A DNA stretch of 64,000 bases, from positions 3,358,001-3,422,000 of the forward strand of contig NC_056420.1 of NCBI RefSeq assembly GCF_905147365.1, written 5' to 3'. The position numbers and the translations under genes are program-made. Below the pieces are notes generated by a model that saw only the letters and a list, made by a program, of their open reading frames with translations, did not search any database and was not told the DNA's origin. Below are positions 1 to 11,742 of this stretch, piece after piece. Source of the DNA: Aricia agestis. Lineage: Eukaryota > Arthropoda > Insecta > Lepidoptera > Lycaenidae. How positions within the stretch are numbered: position 1 is the stretch's first letter; every line of letters starts with the position of its first letter.

Positions 1-1914
1 ATAATGATACAATTTTCTGATTAATGTAGCATGTTCAACGCAATCAAATGCTTTGGATAGGTCGCAGAAGATACCAAGTGCATCCTGCGACCCCTCCCAA
101 GCTTCAAATATACTACATAGAAGACTGATGCCTGCATCTGTAGTGGACCTACCTTTAGTAAAGCCAAATTGATTGTTATGTAACAAATTATTACAGTTAA
201 AGTGAACTAGTAATTGATTTAGAATTATTTTTTCAAATACTTTACTAAAAGTTGGCAAAATAGATATTGGTCTGTAGTTAGCTGGGTCAGACTTAGTCCC
301 AGCTTTGAAGAGAGGCATCACCTTGCTATGCTTCATTAGGTCAGGGAACACACCATTTTTAATACAATTATTAAAGACTAGAGCTAAGTGCGGGGCAATG
401 ATGTCAATTATAGATTTAATAACTCTTGTGGACATACCCCAGAGATCAGTTGTACTTTTAACATTTAGCGATTTGAAAGTCTTAATAATATCCCTGGAGT
501 CGATTTCTTTAAAAATAAAATTGACATCACATTCCTTGACATTTTCTTTAAGTAACCTTTCCGCAACTTCAGGTGAGGAATTTAAGTCTTTTGTAGTTGA
601 GATCGAAATGTCAGCAAAAAACTTCTCAAAAACTGTCGCAACCTCAAGGTCAGAGTTGACCTTTTTATCATCAATATAAAGTTCAAGTTTAGAGTTACGA
701 CAGTTGACTCTTCCAGTCTCATCTGCAATAACTTTCCAGGTGGTTTTCACTTTATTTTTAGAGTTCTTTATTTTTTCTTTTATATGGAGGGCCTTCGCAG
801 CTTGACAGACTTTTCTAAAAATTTTTGAATATTTCTTCACGTATATTTTAAAGGATTCACTAGTATTCATTGTTTTTTCATCATATAACTCATACAGTCT
901 TTGCCTACTTACAATAATACCTGGAGTTGCCCAATTTCTGAAATTATTATTTTTATTATTTAAACTGACCGTTTTAGAAGTAAACACAGACTTGAATTCA
1001 TTTCTCACTACTTTAAACAATGTATTAAAATCTTCATCTGGTTTATTTGACATATCTAAGCGCTGAAGACTTGAAACAAGTTTACTTCTAAATTTCTCAA
1101 TACGTTTTGTATTTACAGGAATAAACTCAATCTTTTCTTCAGTATTACTATCACATTTAATGTTAAAAGAAGCTAACTGTCCACGATGATCAGAACTCAG
1201 AGCATTAATTATTTCTTTTTTACAGGGAGTAACATTTGTGTAAATATTGTCAATGCAAGTGGCAGTTGTTTCGCAAACTCTAGTTGGTTCATTAAATAAA
1301 TTAATTAGGTTAAACGATTTTAATAAGGATGTGAATCTAATTGTGGTGCAATTTAAGTCTAACAAATTAATATTGAAATCACCACATACAATAATCCTTT
1401 TTTTAGATGCACATACTTTATTTAAAACTTGTTCCATTATTTCTTCAAAAGAGTCGTATAGACCTGATGGAGGCCTGTATACGCTTACAATAATAAGGTG
1501 GCTCAGCTCAATACAGGCTACTTCGATTATTCGTTCAGAAGAGAATTTCACAATATCTTTTCGTTCTTTAAACTTTAGCTTTTTATGAATTAAAATTAGA
1601 GAGCCACCTCTAATGGCATTTTCTCTGCTGAACGAACTTGCTAACTGGTGATTACAAAAGTTAAATATTAATTCGCAATTTCTAAGCCAGTGCTCTGTAA
1701 TACACATAATATCTAAGTTATATTCATTTAAAAACAGTTCGATATCTAATTCTTTTCCTATCATCCCTTGCAAGTTCTGGTGTACAAACTTAATATTAAA
1801 ATTACAGTTACTTCTTTTATTTTTGGTAGTTTCCCGGTGGTGGGCACGTATATTATTTATATTTCTTAATACATTGCTAGAGTGAGCCTCTGTTGTCTTA
1901 GTAACTAATTTAAA
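1..1914 (-). CDS. CR1-group LINE ORF2 (endonuclease-reverse transcriptase), 3' part beyond the window
   Basis: On the minus strand one reading frame is open from 1914 to the window edge with no stop. It begins with an AP-endonuclease-like domain (HQNLQG, ITEHW, SVYRPPSG, CGDFNIN, SSDH motifs, roughly 1800-1190), followed by a linker and a non-LTR reverse transcriptase. The RT shows the fingers block (ANYRPIS, FTKGRSTTDAG) and motif A (CDLSKAFD) before the window ends. An endonuclease plus RT in this order is typical of CR1/Jockey-group LINEs and would nick and reverse-transcribe at the target. The frame overlaps the end of ORF1 (stop 1905-1907) in another frame. The first ATG in frame is at 1764, but conserved endonuclease sequence starts upstream of it, so translation may begin by reinitiation or at a non-ATG codon. 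The visible part is undamaged, unlike the copy at 25194-27841. Confidence 0.88.
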
Positions 1915-2290
1915 TCATTTGGAACATATTCCAAACTGTTATCTATACAGTTGTTTAAAAAAGTTGAATGCTCAATAAAAGCACTGGATGGTTTAGCCAA
2001 TTTGTTGGCTTGTCTTAGAACTAAAAAATGAAATAGCCATCTGGCTATATGTCTGGTATAAGAATGTGATAAGTAAAACTTATCATATGTTAGATTATTA
2101 AACCTAAAATTTAAAATATTATTAATATCAACCACATCTATTTGTGGGATATTGTTACTTAAAAGTATACAATTTTGGTTGGTGGCACTACAAAGTAGGC
2201 TGTTCAGCTTATATCTTATATGATTTTCTTTAATCTCGTGTGGCAGTTTTTTACTCGTCTCTTTAATATAAGGAAAGGTAAACAAAATAA

Positions 2291-4349
2291 TCTATACATA
2301 TAATAAAATCGTAGAGGTAAAATTTTTGTACATTGAAAATAAACTTAAAAAAACAAGTCAGGGGCATGTTGGAAGAGTAATAGAACACATTTTAACTGTT
2401 TTTGAAATTTTTGTTTCTCTGTCTGTTTGTCTGTTTGTCTGTTTGTCTGTTTGTACAGGCTAATCTCTGAATCCACTGGACCGATTTCAATTAAATTTGA
2501 CATGATGATACCTTATATCCCTGGTCAACATCTAAGATACTTTTTTTAACTGACTTTCAAAAAAGGAGGAGTTAATGTTTACTTTGCTGTTTGTGGTCAG
2601 ATTTTCAAAATTCTTTTTTTGTTGTATAGATTGCCCGAATTTGATACCATATTTACAATAAAATTGGCCAAGTGCGAGTCGGACTCGCGCACGAAGGGTT
2701 CCGTACCGTTATAGATAAAAAATAGGTCAAAAGTTGTGTTTTTGTATGGGAGCCCTCCTTAAATTTTAATTATATTGTAATTTTATTATTAATTATTAAA
2801 GTACACATATAATTAAGGATTCTGTGAAAATTTCAACTGCCTGCCTGTTTTTATTATTGATATCGAGCAAAAAAGGCCAAAAAAATCATGTTTGTTGTAT
2901 GGGAGCCCTCCTTAAATATTGATTTTATTTTGTTTTCAGTATTTGTTGTTATAGTGGCAACAGATATACATAATGTGTAAACATTTCTGTACTCTAGCTA
3001 TAAAGGTTCTTGAGGTATAGCCTGGAGAAGACAGACGGACAGACAACGAAGTCTTAGTAATAGGGTCCCATTTTTACCATTTGGGTACGTAACCCTAAAA
3101 ACGGTGACTTGATAAGTAATGGAATTGAAGGAACTCCTCGAAATTTACAGCGACAACCATAGTGATAACCAATTCTAGCAAAGGTCGATCTTTAAATCTT
3201 TTCCTAATATTCGTAAACCCTGGATGGATATAATTGACCACTGTGTAATGTGTATGGTCTCAATTCATTACCGGCCATGGAAATTTTAAAGTCAAACTTT
3301 ACGGATCTAAGTTAGTCGGTCATCGGTCGAGCACATAGGTATAAATGGTAGAATATGTACGACCGAAGGCTACTGCCTGTGTTTGAATAAACCTCTCATC
3401 ATGTTCTCTGGGAGAGTTTTTTCTGCTAAGACGAAAGAACTACAATGCTAGACAACCTACAGTGTAAATCTGATGTCGCATACTATGGTGATATCGTGGA
3501 CAGCGCTATAGGAACTTAATCCGTGCCTTCAAGCGTTTTTGTCACAATCATTATTAGCAACCTTTGGCAACAGTCTAACACAACAAATTCCAATTTGTTT
3601 CCCTTCGAAGAAAGGATTTATCAAAACGATAAGTATCTGAGGTTCAAGTTTCCTGGGAATTTGATGTAAATTAAAAATTTCGTGTGTAACGTACATCCAA
3701 ATGAAATAGTCGTAGATGGGTGTAAGGATTTTTCAAAACGATAAGTATCTGAGGTTCAAGTGTCCCGGGAATTTGATGTAAATTAAAAATTTCGTGTGTA
3801 ACAAACATCCAAATGAAATAGTCGTAGATGGGTGTAAGGATTTTTCAAAACGATAAGTATCTGAGGTTCAAGTGTCCCGGGAATTTGATGTAAATTAAAA
3901 ATTTCGTGTGTAACATACATCCAAATGAAATAGTCGTAGATGGGTGTAAGGATTTTTCAAAACGATAAGTATCTGAGGTTCAAGTGTCCCGGGAATTTGA
4001 TGTAAATTAAAAATTTCGTGTGTTACATACATCCAAATGAAATAGTCGTAGATGGGTGTAAGGATTTTTCAAAACGATAAGTATCTGAGGTTCAAGTGTC
4101 CCGGGAATTTGATGTAAATTAAAAATTTCGTGTGTAACGTATATCCAAATGAAATAGTCGTAGATGGGTGTAAGGATTTTTCAAAACGATAAGTATCTGA
4201 GGTTCAAGTGTCCCGGGAATTTGATGTAAATTAAAAATTTCGTGTGTAACATACATCCAAATGAAATAGTCGTAGATGGGTGTTAATTTTTCTAAATCTC
4301 GATTTTAATAACATACACTCACGCGGACGAAGTTGCGGGCAACAGCTAG
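2291..4349 (+). mobile_element. Non-autonomous Helitron, 2,059 bp
   Basis: Starts with TC (TCTATACATATAATAAAA) directly after an A and ends with a GC-rich segment and CTAG directly before a T, the A|T insertion pattern of Helitrons with no target duplication. It has no Rep/helicase frame. Inside are a (TGTCTGTT)n microsatellite near 2416-2454, a common lepidopteran segment near 2550-2710 (gactttcaaaaaaggagg, then an accgt/cgagtcggactcg motif), and a six-unit 112-bp tandem array at 3613-4284. It interrupts the LINE ORF1. Confidence 0.8.
3613..4284. repeat. Six tandem copies of a 112-bp unit
   Basis: The motif aggattt(t/a)tcaaaacg recurs at 3613, 3725, 3837, 3949, 4061 and 4173, exactly 112 bp apart. 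The units differ at only a few positions (for example cctgg versus cccgg, and cgta/cata before catcc). The array lies just inside the Helitron 3' end, where lepidopteran Helitrons often carry minisatellites. Confidence 0.92.
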
Positions 4350-5574
4350 TTTTTCTAATATTTTCTTTATTACTTAAAGTGTCTATATAATCCAACATTT
4401 GTTTTTTGTTTAACTTTCCTCTTCTCCCGATTAATATAATTAAAATTGAGTTGGGACAAAAAGTAGAATTAATTGCCCGGCTAATTATTTGTTCATATGA
4501 TGCTCCGGGCAAGCAGGTACAACTTATTTTTTGTCCCAAACACAATTTATTCAAGTGTACACCTACCCCTTGGCCTATTTCATCACAATAAATACTGATG
4601 GAACCGGCCTCAGGGGCATATGCCTGAGCTTTATAATAATATTTTGAGGAGTCAGTAGAAGCCTTCACCGCTGAACCGATAACTGAACTATTACTATAAT
4701 TCTGTGAATGACCTAATTTTGTCTGGCAATTACAATTGTTATACAAGGAGTTAACACGTTCCTCATTGTATCTTCCTATTTCTATGAGGTCATCCATAGC
4801 TGATATATATGCAGAAATTTCTTTTTGTGCTATTTCATATTTATTTTGGATATGTGTTAAGGTAGAGTGCAAATCTGAAATTTCTGATTGAAGACCACTT
4901 ACATCCGCCTCATAACTAAGCCTAGTCTGTTCTAACTCTTTACAGCAGCTTAACAATTGATTTTTAATAGTTTTTTTATTCTTTGATAAATTGTTAAGAT
5001 GCTTTACAATTTTTTTATTTTTTTGCATTAATTGCTCCGTTTTCCTAATACATTTTTTAACTTTGATATATTTTTTAAGTTTCTTTTTACTATACATAAA
5101 ATGTTGATTATTTATTGTGTCATCCCCGGTGAGATCTATAGTAGTAATGTTATTTTTTGACAAGACCATTCCATTACCTAAAAGTTCATTATACAAACTT
5201 TGCGTTTCTTCAGATTTTTTTGAGTTTAATTGATTCTCAAGGGACCTTATATAATCCTGTGCATCCTGCAGCTTCTTTTTAATATTATGTGTGTCCTCTA
5301 AACATTGTTCGTACTCTAATCTGCAATTATCAAAACTGTCCACGACACTTTGTAGTTCTGAGTTACGGTCACAGATAAGTTCATATTGTTGATTCAGTTT
5401 ACTAAGCTCCACTTTTAAATTTGCGTTTTTTTCCAAAATTATGAGCATTTCTTTCTCACTCTCATCACGTTCAAATAGTAGTTGTTGACATTGGTCCTTA
5501 GAGTCCTTTAGCTCCTGAAGAGCAACTCGGAGCTGTTCTTCTGTCCGACGGGCTACATTTGAACGTGTCATCAT

Positions 5575-6665
5575 TTTGCAGATTAATTTATTCCTGATAT
5601 CTGAAACTGAATACAGAAATTATTTTATGGGGTGAAGTTGTAAAGCAAATGCTCACCTGCTGCCAAGTATTACTTGTCAGCCCCAAACTTTGTTTCAGTT
5701 GTACAGTAAGTACACAGGAAAATGTTGAAATTAATGAAGCAAAATGAAGAGATGAAAATGAAGTTAAGAAATAAAAAAAATAAAAAAGGAACAAGAAAGA
5801 TAGTATAGACAGATTAAAGTAGTGAATGTAATCTGTGTATACTGTACTTTAATATAGGTAATGTCAAATACTCAAATAACATTAATTGTATTATGAAAAT
5901 TTGAGAGTGACAAGCTATGTTAGTCTGAATAGTAGACTAGAATAATATTATTTATACTTAATATATTGTTTTATTGTGATAATGTTATAGAGTTATAGTA
6001 TAATGTATGTTTTTTATCATCTACTTTGCTTTAACAACAGTTAAGCCTAGAGATGAACTGAACTGAGTAGAACCTATGAGAATGCTAATTTGTATAGGTT
6101 ACTGAATGTATGTAGGTACCTGGTACATAATATTTTACATAAAATTTATAGTAAGTAGTTAAAGACAGTTAAGTTATGTTAAAAACTACAATATTTTGAG
6201 TTTATGAGTCGGCTAGTGTATGTTCATCATCTTTTAAGCTTCCACAAGTGTTAAGCTAAGAGAGAACTAACAAAGCCAAAGTGTCATTCCTTGTAACTAT
6301 TTCAGGGTAAGTTTTGTATAGTGTAAGGCACTTAATACTATATTATATTGAGCAGTAGGTGAAGTGGTATGTATATGAAGCACTATACTCCCCGGGTTAT
6401 TCGCAGAATATCAGGAACAAAATTCATCCACTTTGATTTCGCAAAGTTCGTTAGGTGCCGGCAGCTGTCACTTTACAACTTGCTGGAAGTCCACAATAAA
6501 GTTCACTAGCCAATGAATTATTTATTTTTCTTGAAGATTACACACATAGGACTAGTTTTATAAACTTTGTTAACTTATAATACTATTTAAAATAATAAAA
6601 TACAATTTTCTAATCGGGAGATAAAAACTAATGTATTGTCACAAATGTTGCCACACGAGAAAAAA
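5575..6665. other. LINE upstream region and AT-rich intergenic sequence
   Basis: No supported gene. This lies 5' of the minus-strand LINE ORF1 and may include its 5' UTR, possibly to the more GC-rich stretch at 6390-6480, but no element boundary or target duplication is visible. The open frame at 5588-5794 is low complexity and not convincing. Confidence 0.4.
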
Positions 6666-6812
6666 TAATTTTTCACAGTACGTCCACTGTATCGGCAGTG
6701 TATGGATTACCGACTAGCCTAGTAGGTAAATGAATGCTTAAAAGGGGGGTGTGGATGGAAAAGTCGGTAATCCGTACGCTGCCGATACAGTGGACGTACT
6801 GTGAAAAAATTA
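6666..6812. mobile_element. Foldback MITE, 147 bp
   Basis: An arm of about 50 bp starting taatttttcacagtacgtcc is repeated in inverted orientation ending ggacgtactgtgaaaaaatta, with a loop of about 45 bp. The arms differ by a few bases. No coding potential. Confidence 0.8.
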
Positions 6813-7968
6813 TCCGTTAGATGCGAGACGTCCGTTGCGTACGATACCGATCTGTGGACGCTTACCTTTACGTGGTACGTCACAACTGCAAGCGTGATAA
6901 ACTGTCGACGGTTGCCGTCGACTGCCGCCAACACGTGCCGTCGACTGCCGCCGACGCGTGCCGACTGCCGCTGACACGTGCCGTTTGTCTGTAAGTGCTC
7001 TTAGCGATAAGAAGTAAAATATAAATTATTAAACTTTATTACATTATTAAACTGAGTAATTAAACATAAGGTATGGTGCAGACCGGCCACGGTCCAGTAT
7101 CCCCCCCTTCTACCAGCGGTTGCTTCTGGAAATGTGAAAAAATTCACGGGAGGAGGAAACGTGCTGAATTTAAAAGGAAAACCATCACAACTCAGAAGAT
7201 TATAAAAGCTATTGAGTAATAGTCGATCAACTAAAAAAGGTTCGTTTTAATTCTTTTGAACGTAACTGAGATGATGTTGTTAGTAGTGTAAAACACGACG
7301 TTATAAGTGCATATTTATTAACTATACAAACATTATCAAAAACTAGGGATACTACGGAACCCTATATTGCGCGTGGCCCGACACGCACTTGGCCGGTTTT
7401 ATATGTAGGAAACCGGAGCGGCACAGGTCAGGCGCCCCGCGTCGCACGTCATGGCGTCATGGCTCTAATGTGCCAAGAATTAATAAAGATAACAAGGTAA
7501 CAAGTAAGTACAACATAAATTAAAACGATGTATGGTTTTATATTTCGTAGAGCAACAAAGAGATGACCAATTATTTTATTTGACATTTTTTTTAAAATAG
7601 TGTACAACTATTTATTTTAGTTTTTACATACCTATAATAATTTTAATATTTCATTATTACAAGGCAACATGGGCGTACCCAGGTTCTGGGTAGCTAGGTG
7701 TTTATAAAGAATAAAAAATTAATAATTTTTAGTTGGAAAAATATTGTATTGATTTTTATAGATAAAAGTACTAGATAATATACTAAGTAGGGACGTCAAC
7801 ATGATCCAGGGGGGGCTGCTGCCCCCCCCCTTGCCCCCTCGGTACGCCCATGCAAGACAAGTAAAAACTGTCTAAGTACTAAACGCACGGCGATCACAGT
7901 TGTGGTGTCTGCACCGATCCTAATTTATGAATTCTAATCAGTTAGTAAAAAACCGGTCTAATCTTGAA
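6813..7968. other. Intergenic region with short GC-rich repeats
   Basis: No gene seen. At about 6905-6982 a unit of about 24 bp built on gccgtcgactgccgcc and acacgtgccg recurs three times. At 7345-7400 there is a copy of the dispersed lepidopteran motif with acggaaccct and gcacttggcc. A G/C homopolymer pair lies near 7810-7840. Confidence 0.5.
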
Positions 7969-9053
7969 GTAAGGTCAGGTGGGGTAAGAGAAACATACTT
8001 TACTGGTTTTTGAACATTTTGGCCTTCAGCTGTCAAAACTATACATTTATTTCGATATTAATTGAAACAAATCTTCGCTTTTGAAATATACTTACATGTT
8101 TTTTGACACAGAACTAGATTGTACGTATAATTACGGCACAATTTAGCAACAAAGCTAGGTCATAAAAAAGTTCCTCTTTCCCGAGATTTGGGGTAAGAGA
8201 AACGCTCGATATTTTAAGTAATTACTCATGTTTTTAAGTGTTTATATAGCATGTATTAATCATTTTCTTTGAGTTCAGGGAATGAAACCTTCCCTAGTTT
8301 AAAAAAAGGCCTTATTTAGGCTGAAAGCATACAAAAACGAAATTTGGGGTAACAGGAACATATAGGTAAGGTCAGAGGTGCTAAACTTTTTCTGGTATTA
8401 AATGAATATACTCTCTATCTACTATTTCATACATTTTGGTCACAGCTGATCGATACTTTTGTATGGAACAGCTGACTTTTTATTTCGGGTACGAAAGTTG
8501 GTCCCATAAAAAAGGTTGTTCATACAAATAGGTAGGTTCATCTTACAAACCAGTACTTAAAAGTCAGCTGGTATTTTAGCGGATTTTAAAAATGTTTGTT
8601 ACCCCTTGAAACCAGGAAAGAGGAACATATTATGTTTCTCTTAACCTGGTATAGTCGTTCCTCTTTCCCAGCTTGCCATTTTAAAGTTTATGTTTTTATT
8701 GACCTCGAAAAAGCACTAAAAACAGACACTACAAACAATGCAATACGTAGAAAATAAAGATTAAACGTAATACTTTCCTTAGCAATCAACCGCAGAACTG
8801 ATGTTTTTAATATTTTAATAACAAACAAGGAACACCTGTCTGACTTGGCTTTTTAAGTTTAAAAACGGATTTTTTTTTCTCTCTCTTTTACTCGCTTAGT
8901 TGCCGTGTTGTAGCTTCATCTATTCAAGAATATATGAATTACGCCTAATACTGTTTTATTGACGTAGTCACTATGTAGCTCGGCGTTATAGTTTTCTTGT
9001 TATTAGTTACAGTCTCTCTTCCCCCCGCGTCCCTCTTACCCCACCTGACCTTA
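7969..9053. mobile_element. Non-autonomous DNA transposon with 22-bp inverted ends, 1.08 kb
   Basis: The left end gtaaggtcaggtggggtaag and the right end cttaccccacctgaccttac are exact inverted repeats. The motif ggggtaagagaaac/ggggtaacaggaac recurs inside, in both orientations (near 8190, 8345, 8600, 8640), which looks like subterminal transposase sites. No transposase frame exists, so it depends on a helper. No clear target duplication was found, so the superfamily is not assigned. Confidence 0.75.
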
Positions 9054-9484
9054 CCTACGATTTTAAATAAATAAAGAATTATTTATATTTAAAATAGAAG
9101 TTAATTTAATAGAAATACTGCTTAGAAAAAAAATGCAAGTAAGTATCATAAATACTTATATTTGTAGGTACTACTTGAAAAACAGTTTAATTAAGCTGTT
9201 TTGACACTGATACCGATATAGCTGAAAAGCGACTGCTATTATTATTTAAAGCACTTGAGTTTAACGATTTTGTTTTATCGTTTTTTGGCCGTTTTTCGGG
9301 AATCGTGGCGTCAGTGTACAAATAGCCTTGATATCAAGCAGAAAACGCTAAATAATAATTTGTTTTGTATTCATAGAGCAGTTTTACTCTAAAATAACTT
9401 TAATTATATTGAGATAAAAATACATTAGCTTATTGTCTGATGACATTTACATGAGAATTGAGATATAATATCTTGGTTAGTATA

Positions 9485-9688
9485 CAGGGTGTAACAAAAA
9501 TAGGTGATACCTAATACTTTAGATAATACTTTTTTTACTTTTGTATGGCGAAACTCGTGACGCTCGAGCCCTTGCCCATACAAAAGTGAAAAAAATGTTT
9601 CTTTCAGAGCTGCTACTTTCACAGTGAACCCTCTACAAGGAACACGTACACGTACTTAAGTATTATCACTTATTTTTGTTACACACTG
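9485..9688. mobile_element. Palindromic MITE 'M1', copy 1 (TA-flanked)
   Basis: Starts cagggtgtaac and ends with its inverse, flanked by TA on both sides. The element is nearly one palindrome: a segment with gagggttcactgtgaaagtagc pairs with its inverse around a core of cccatacaaaagtg/cacttttgtatgg. The same family occurs at 10931, 11743, 29852, 56935, 61191 and 63898. A TA target suggests a Tc1/mariner-type helper. Confidence 0.85.
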
Positions 9689-9714
9689 TATAATGTCAGA
9701 AAACTCCAACTAGA

Positions 9715-9900
9715 TGACGCCCGCAACTCCGTTGCGCCAAAACTCGTTTACCGCGCGGGAACCATTTTTCCGTGACAAAAAATATCATAATTCATAATAT
9801 GTCCTTTCAAGGGACTCAAAGCATCTCCATACCAAATTTAAAGTTAAGCGGTTTGGGCGTGAAGAGGTAGGACAGACATACCTAACCTCATCTATTTTCT
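9715..9900. repeat. Dispersed lepidopteran repeat (ccgcaactccgttgcgcc family)
   Basis: Begins gacgcccgcaactccgttgc and contains caaagcatctccataccaaa and gcggtttgggcgtgaagagg. Copies or fragments recur at 31350-31930, 32630-32700, 33870-33980, 40378-40605, 46645-46690, 49245-49390 and 54760-54930. These look like the ends of one group of Helitron-type elements. Confidence 0.6.
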
Positions 9901-9973
9901 TAAAAACTAAATATTTTTCAATTTATCATCAGCTCGGTGAAGGTCAATCTAAGTTTGAATTTTAAACCATTAA

Positions 9974-10117
9974 GAGGCCGGGTGCCATCGAAATTCTCCA
10001 ACCTAGGTAATTACTATTTTAAGCTGAAAAATAACTCAAACATATTGTTAATATTTTCGTATGAGTAAATGATTTTGGTATAACGTATGTATGAGAATTT
10101 CGATGGCACCCGGCCCC
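9974..10117. mobile_element. MITE with TTAA target duplication, 144 bp
   Basis: TTAA flanks both ends (9970-9973 and 10118-10121). The ends are inverted repeats of about 25 bp (gaggccgggtgccatcgaaa versus the inverse of tttcgatggcacccggcccc). TTAA duplication is the signature of piggyBac-type elements. Confidence 0.8.
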
Positions 10118-10137
10118 TTAAGTATTCCGCATGTCGT

Positions 10138-10627
10138 TTTTATTTACTTAAGCTTAAGGCGACGCCTTGATAATTTGGCTGTAGCGATATCGATTTTTCT
10201 CAGCAATGACTAAAGCTAAGAAATTAAAGTTCATTGTCAGTATTCATCATGCCTTTGTCTTTAAATTACCCATAGCATAACACGATTGGTCAACTTTTAT
10301 AGCCCAAATAATCAATCAAAAAGACCTCTGTAAAAAAAGGGATTCTAATTTTGCCAACAGAGGAGAGTGATTTAAGCTTCCAAAATTTGTACATAGATTG
10401 GTTCAAGCATACACTTTAATTTGCCCATAGCTTATATGAAATATATTTATGATTTTAAATTACGCGACCAAAACAATTTAATCGCTTACGTTACGCCCTT
10501 TCCATTTCTTGCTGTTCCATTTCTTGTTTTCTATGAAAGGCCGGGCCGGCCGCTCATAGAAAACAAGCAATCTAAAACATAGTCAACACGGTTTTTTACT
10601 TTAACGTCACCTTAAGCTAAAAACAAT
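10138..10627. mobile_element. Non-autonomous TIR element of about 490 bp
   Basis: The ends agcttaaggcgacg (10151-10164) and cgtcaccttaagct (10605-10618) are inverted repeats with one mismatch. A partial inverted copy of its right portion (10395-10612) is present at 63678-63895, so it is a dispersed family. It contains a GC-rich hairpin around ctatgaaaggccgggccggc. No coding potential. Confidence 0.6.
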
Positions 10628-10689
10628 CATATTATTTTAGTGTACTCGTGTGATATCATACAAATGATAACAAAACAGAGAAGTTGATT

Positions 10690-10868
10690 CATTGGCTGAT
10701 GGCGGACCTACGTAAATTGACGCATCTTGTCAAACTTGTACTATTATCTCACTTCGAATCACAAACTATAATAGTACATTGAATTGACATAATTCGACCA
10801 AATGAAGTTGGTCTGTCAACTGCCTATGAATCAATTTTTTCGATGGTACAAGCTAGCATTTAATGCAA
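10690..10868. mobile_element. Degenerate MITE ending in atgaatcaattt
   Basis: Left end ttgattcattggctgatggc; right end has gcctatgaatcaattttttc. The intron of P450 gene B holds a relative at 44186-44335 with the same layout. No gene. Confidence 0.5.
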
Positions 10869-10930
10869 TAATAGCGCCTTGCTAATAAAATTATTTACAC
10901 AACAAATTTTCGTTTTGCTGCCTGCTGTTT

Positions 10931-11183
10931 TGGTGTAACAAAAATAAGCTATAATACTTTAGGGTGTGTACGTATTCCTTGTAGAGAGTTCACTGTGAAA
11001 GTAGCAGCGCTGAAAGACCAAAATTTTTTCACTTTTGTTTGGGAAACTCGTGATGCTCGGGCCCTTGCCCATACAAAAGTGAAAAAAAAATGTCTTACAG
11101 AGCTGCTACTTTCACAGTGAACTCTCTACATGGAACACGTACACACCCTAAAGAATTTTCACTTATTTTTGTTACACAGTGTA
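10931..11183. mobile_element. Palindromic MITE M1, copy 2
   Basis: Starts ggtgtaacaaaaataagct and ends acttatttttgttacac. The same internal palindrome as the other M1 copies (gttcactgtgaaagtagcag and its inverse). The terminal bases have drifted. Confidence 0.8.
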
Positions 11184-11742
11184 AAAATATGTTATTAGCA
11201 AGGTATAGAAATACCATTGATCCCTTAAGCACAAAAAATACGCCATTTACTTCATTCAGCCACACGCTAACCAGTCTAGGAGGTGGCTGTGGGCTGGGTC
11301 GTACAAGTTTCCAGCCAGAAATGAAAGAAAACCGTTTTATCACAAAACACCCGATTTTATGCAATTTTGGTGTACTTAAATTATCCTATATGTAGGATAA
11401 TTTAAGTAAGGTAATAATAATATCATACTGTTATTTTGAATATCGGTAGAGTTTTGGTTTGTTTATAGTTAAGTTAATGTGCTATAACTTTAGTGCGCGT
11501 AGTTTTTTTTAAATATTATTTTTCTCGCAAAATCCAATTTTGGTGGGTAAATTTTTGGTGGGTACTCTTGTGTGTAAAACATTATTTTTACAAAATACCA
11601 TTGATTCTTGAAGCGTAAAAAATACGCCATTCACTTCACTCTGCCACAAGCTAACTCGTCTAGGTGGTGGTTGTTGTACCAGTTTCCCGTAAACACCTAA
11701 TCCCTAATTTTGGTGGAAACAAAAATTTCCACCAAAATTATA
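11184..11742. other. Intergenic AT-rich sequence between two M1 copies
   Basis: No gene. Two related segments of about 85 bp, at 11215-11300 and 11595-11680, share caccattgat, aaaaatacgccattcacttc and gctaac..gtctaggaggtgg, so this spacer holds a degenerate direct repeat. Confidence 0.5.

Larger units (their letters stand above)
1905..5574 (-). pseudogene. LINE ORF1 (coiled-coil plus esterase-like domain), split by a Helitron
   Basis: ORF1 of the same LINE lies in two pieces: 4350-5574 (N-terminal part, ATG at 5574) and 1905-2290 (C-terminal part). The N-terminal half has long heptad-rich coiled coils (about residues 10-135 and 175-260). The C-terminal half resembles the SGNH/esterase-type ORF1 of CR1-group elements (CLPGASY, then an Ile/Leu-rich strand ending in GRRGK). 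The usual Asp-Ser nucleophile region reads C-D-E-I-G here, so esterase activity is doubtful. Taking out the Helitron at 2291-4349 leaves the two halves in the same frame, with the host A-T dinucleotide at the junction and no stop codon. The frame was therefore whole when the Helitron landed. As it stands, translation runs into Helitron sequence and stops at 4231. Confidence 0.85.

Noticed and set aside
305..1588. Plus-strand open frames at 305-679 and 1247-1588
   Set aside because: Antisense shadows of the minus-strand LINE ORF2.
3613..4284. CRISPR-like array
   Set aside because: Units are contiguous tandem repeats with no unique spacers, inside a eukaryotic Helitron.
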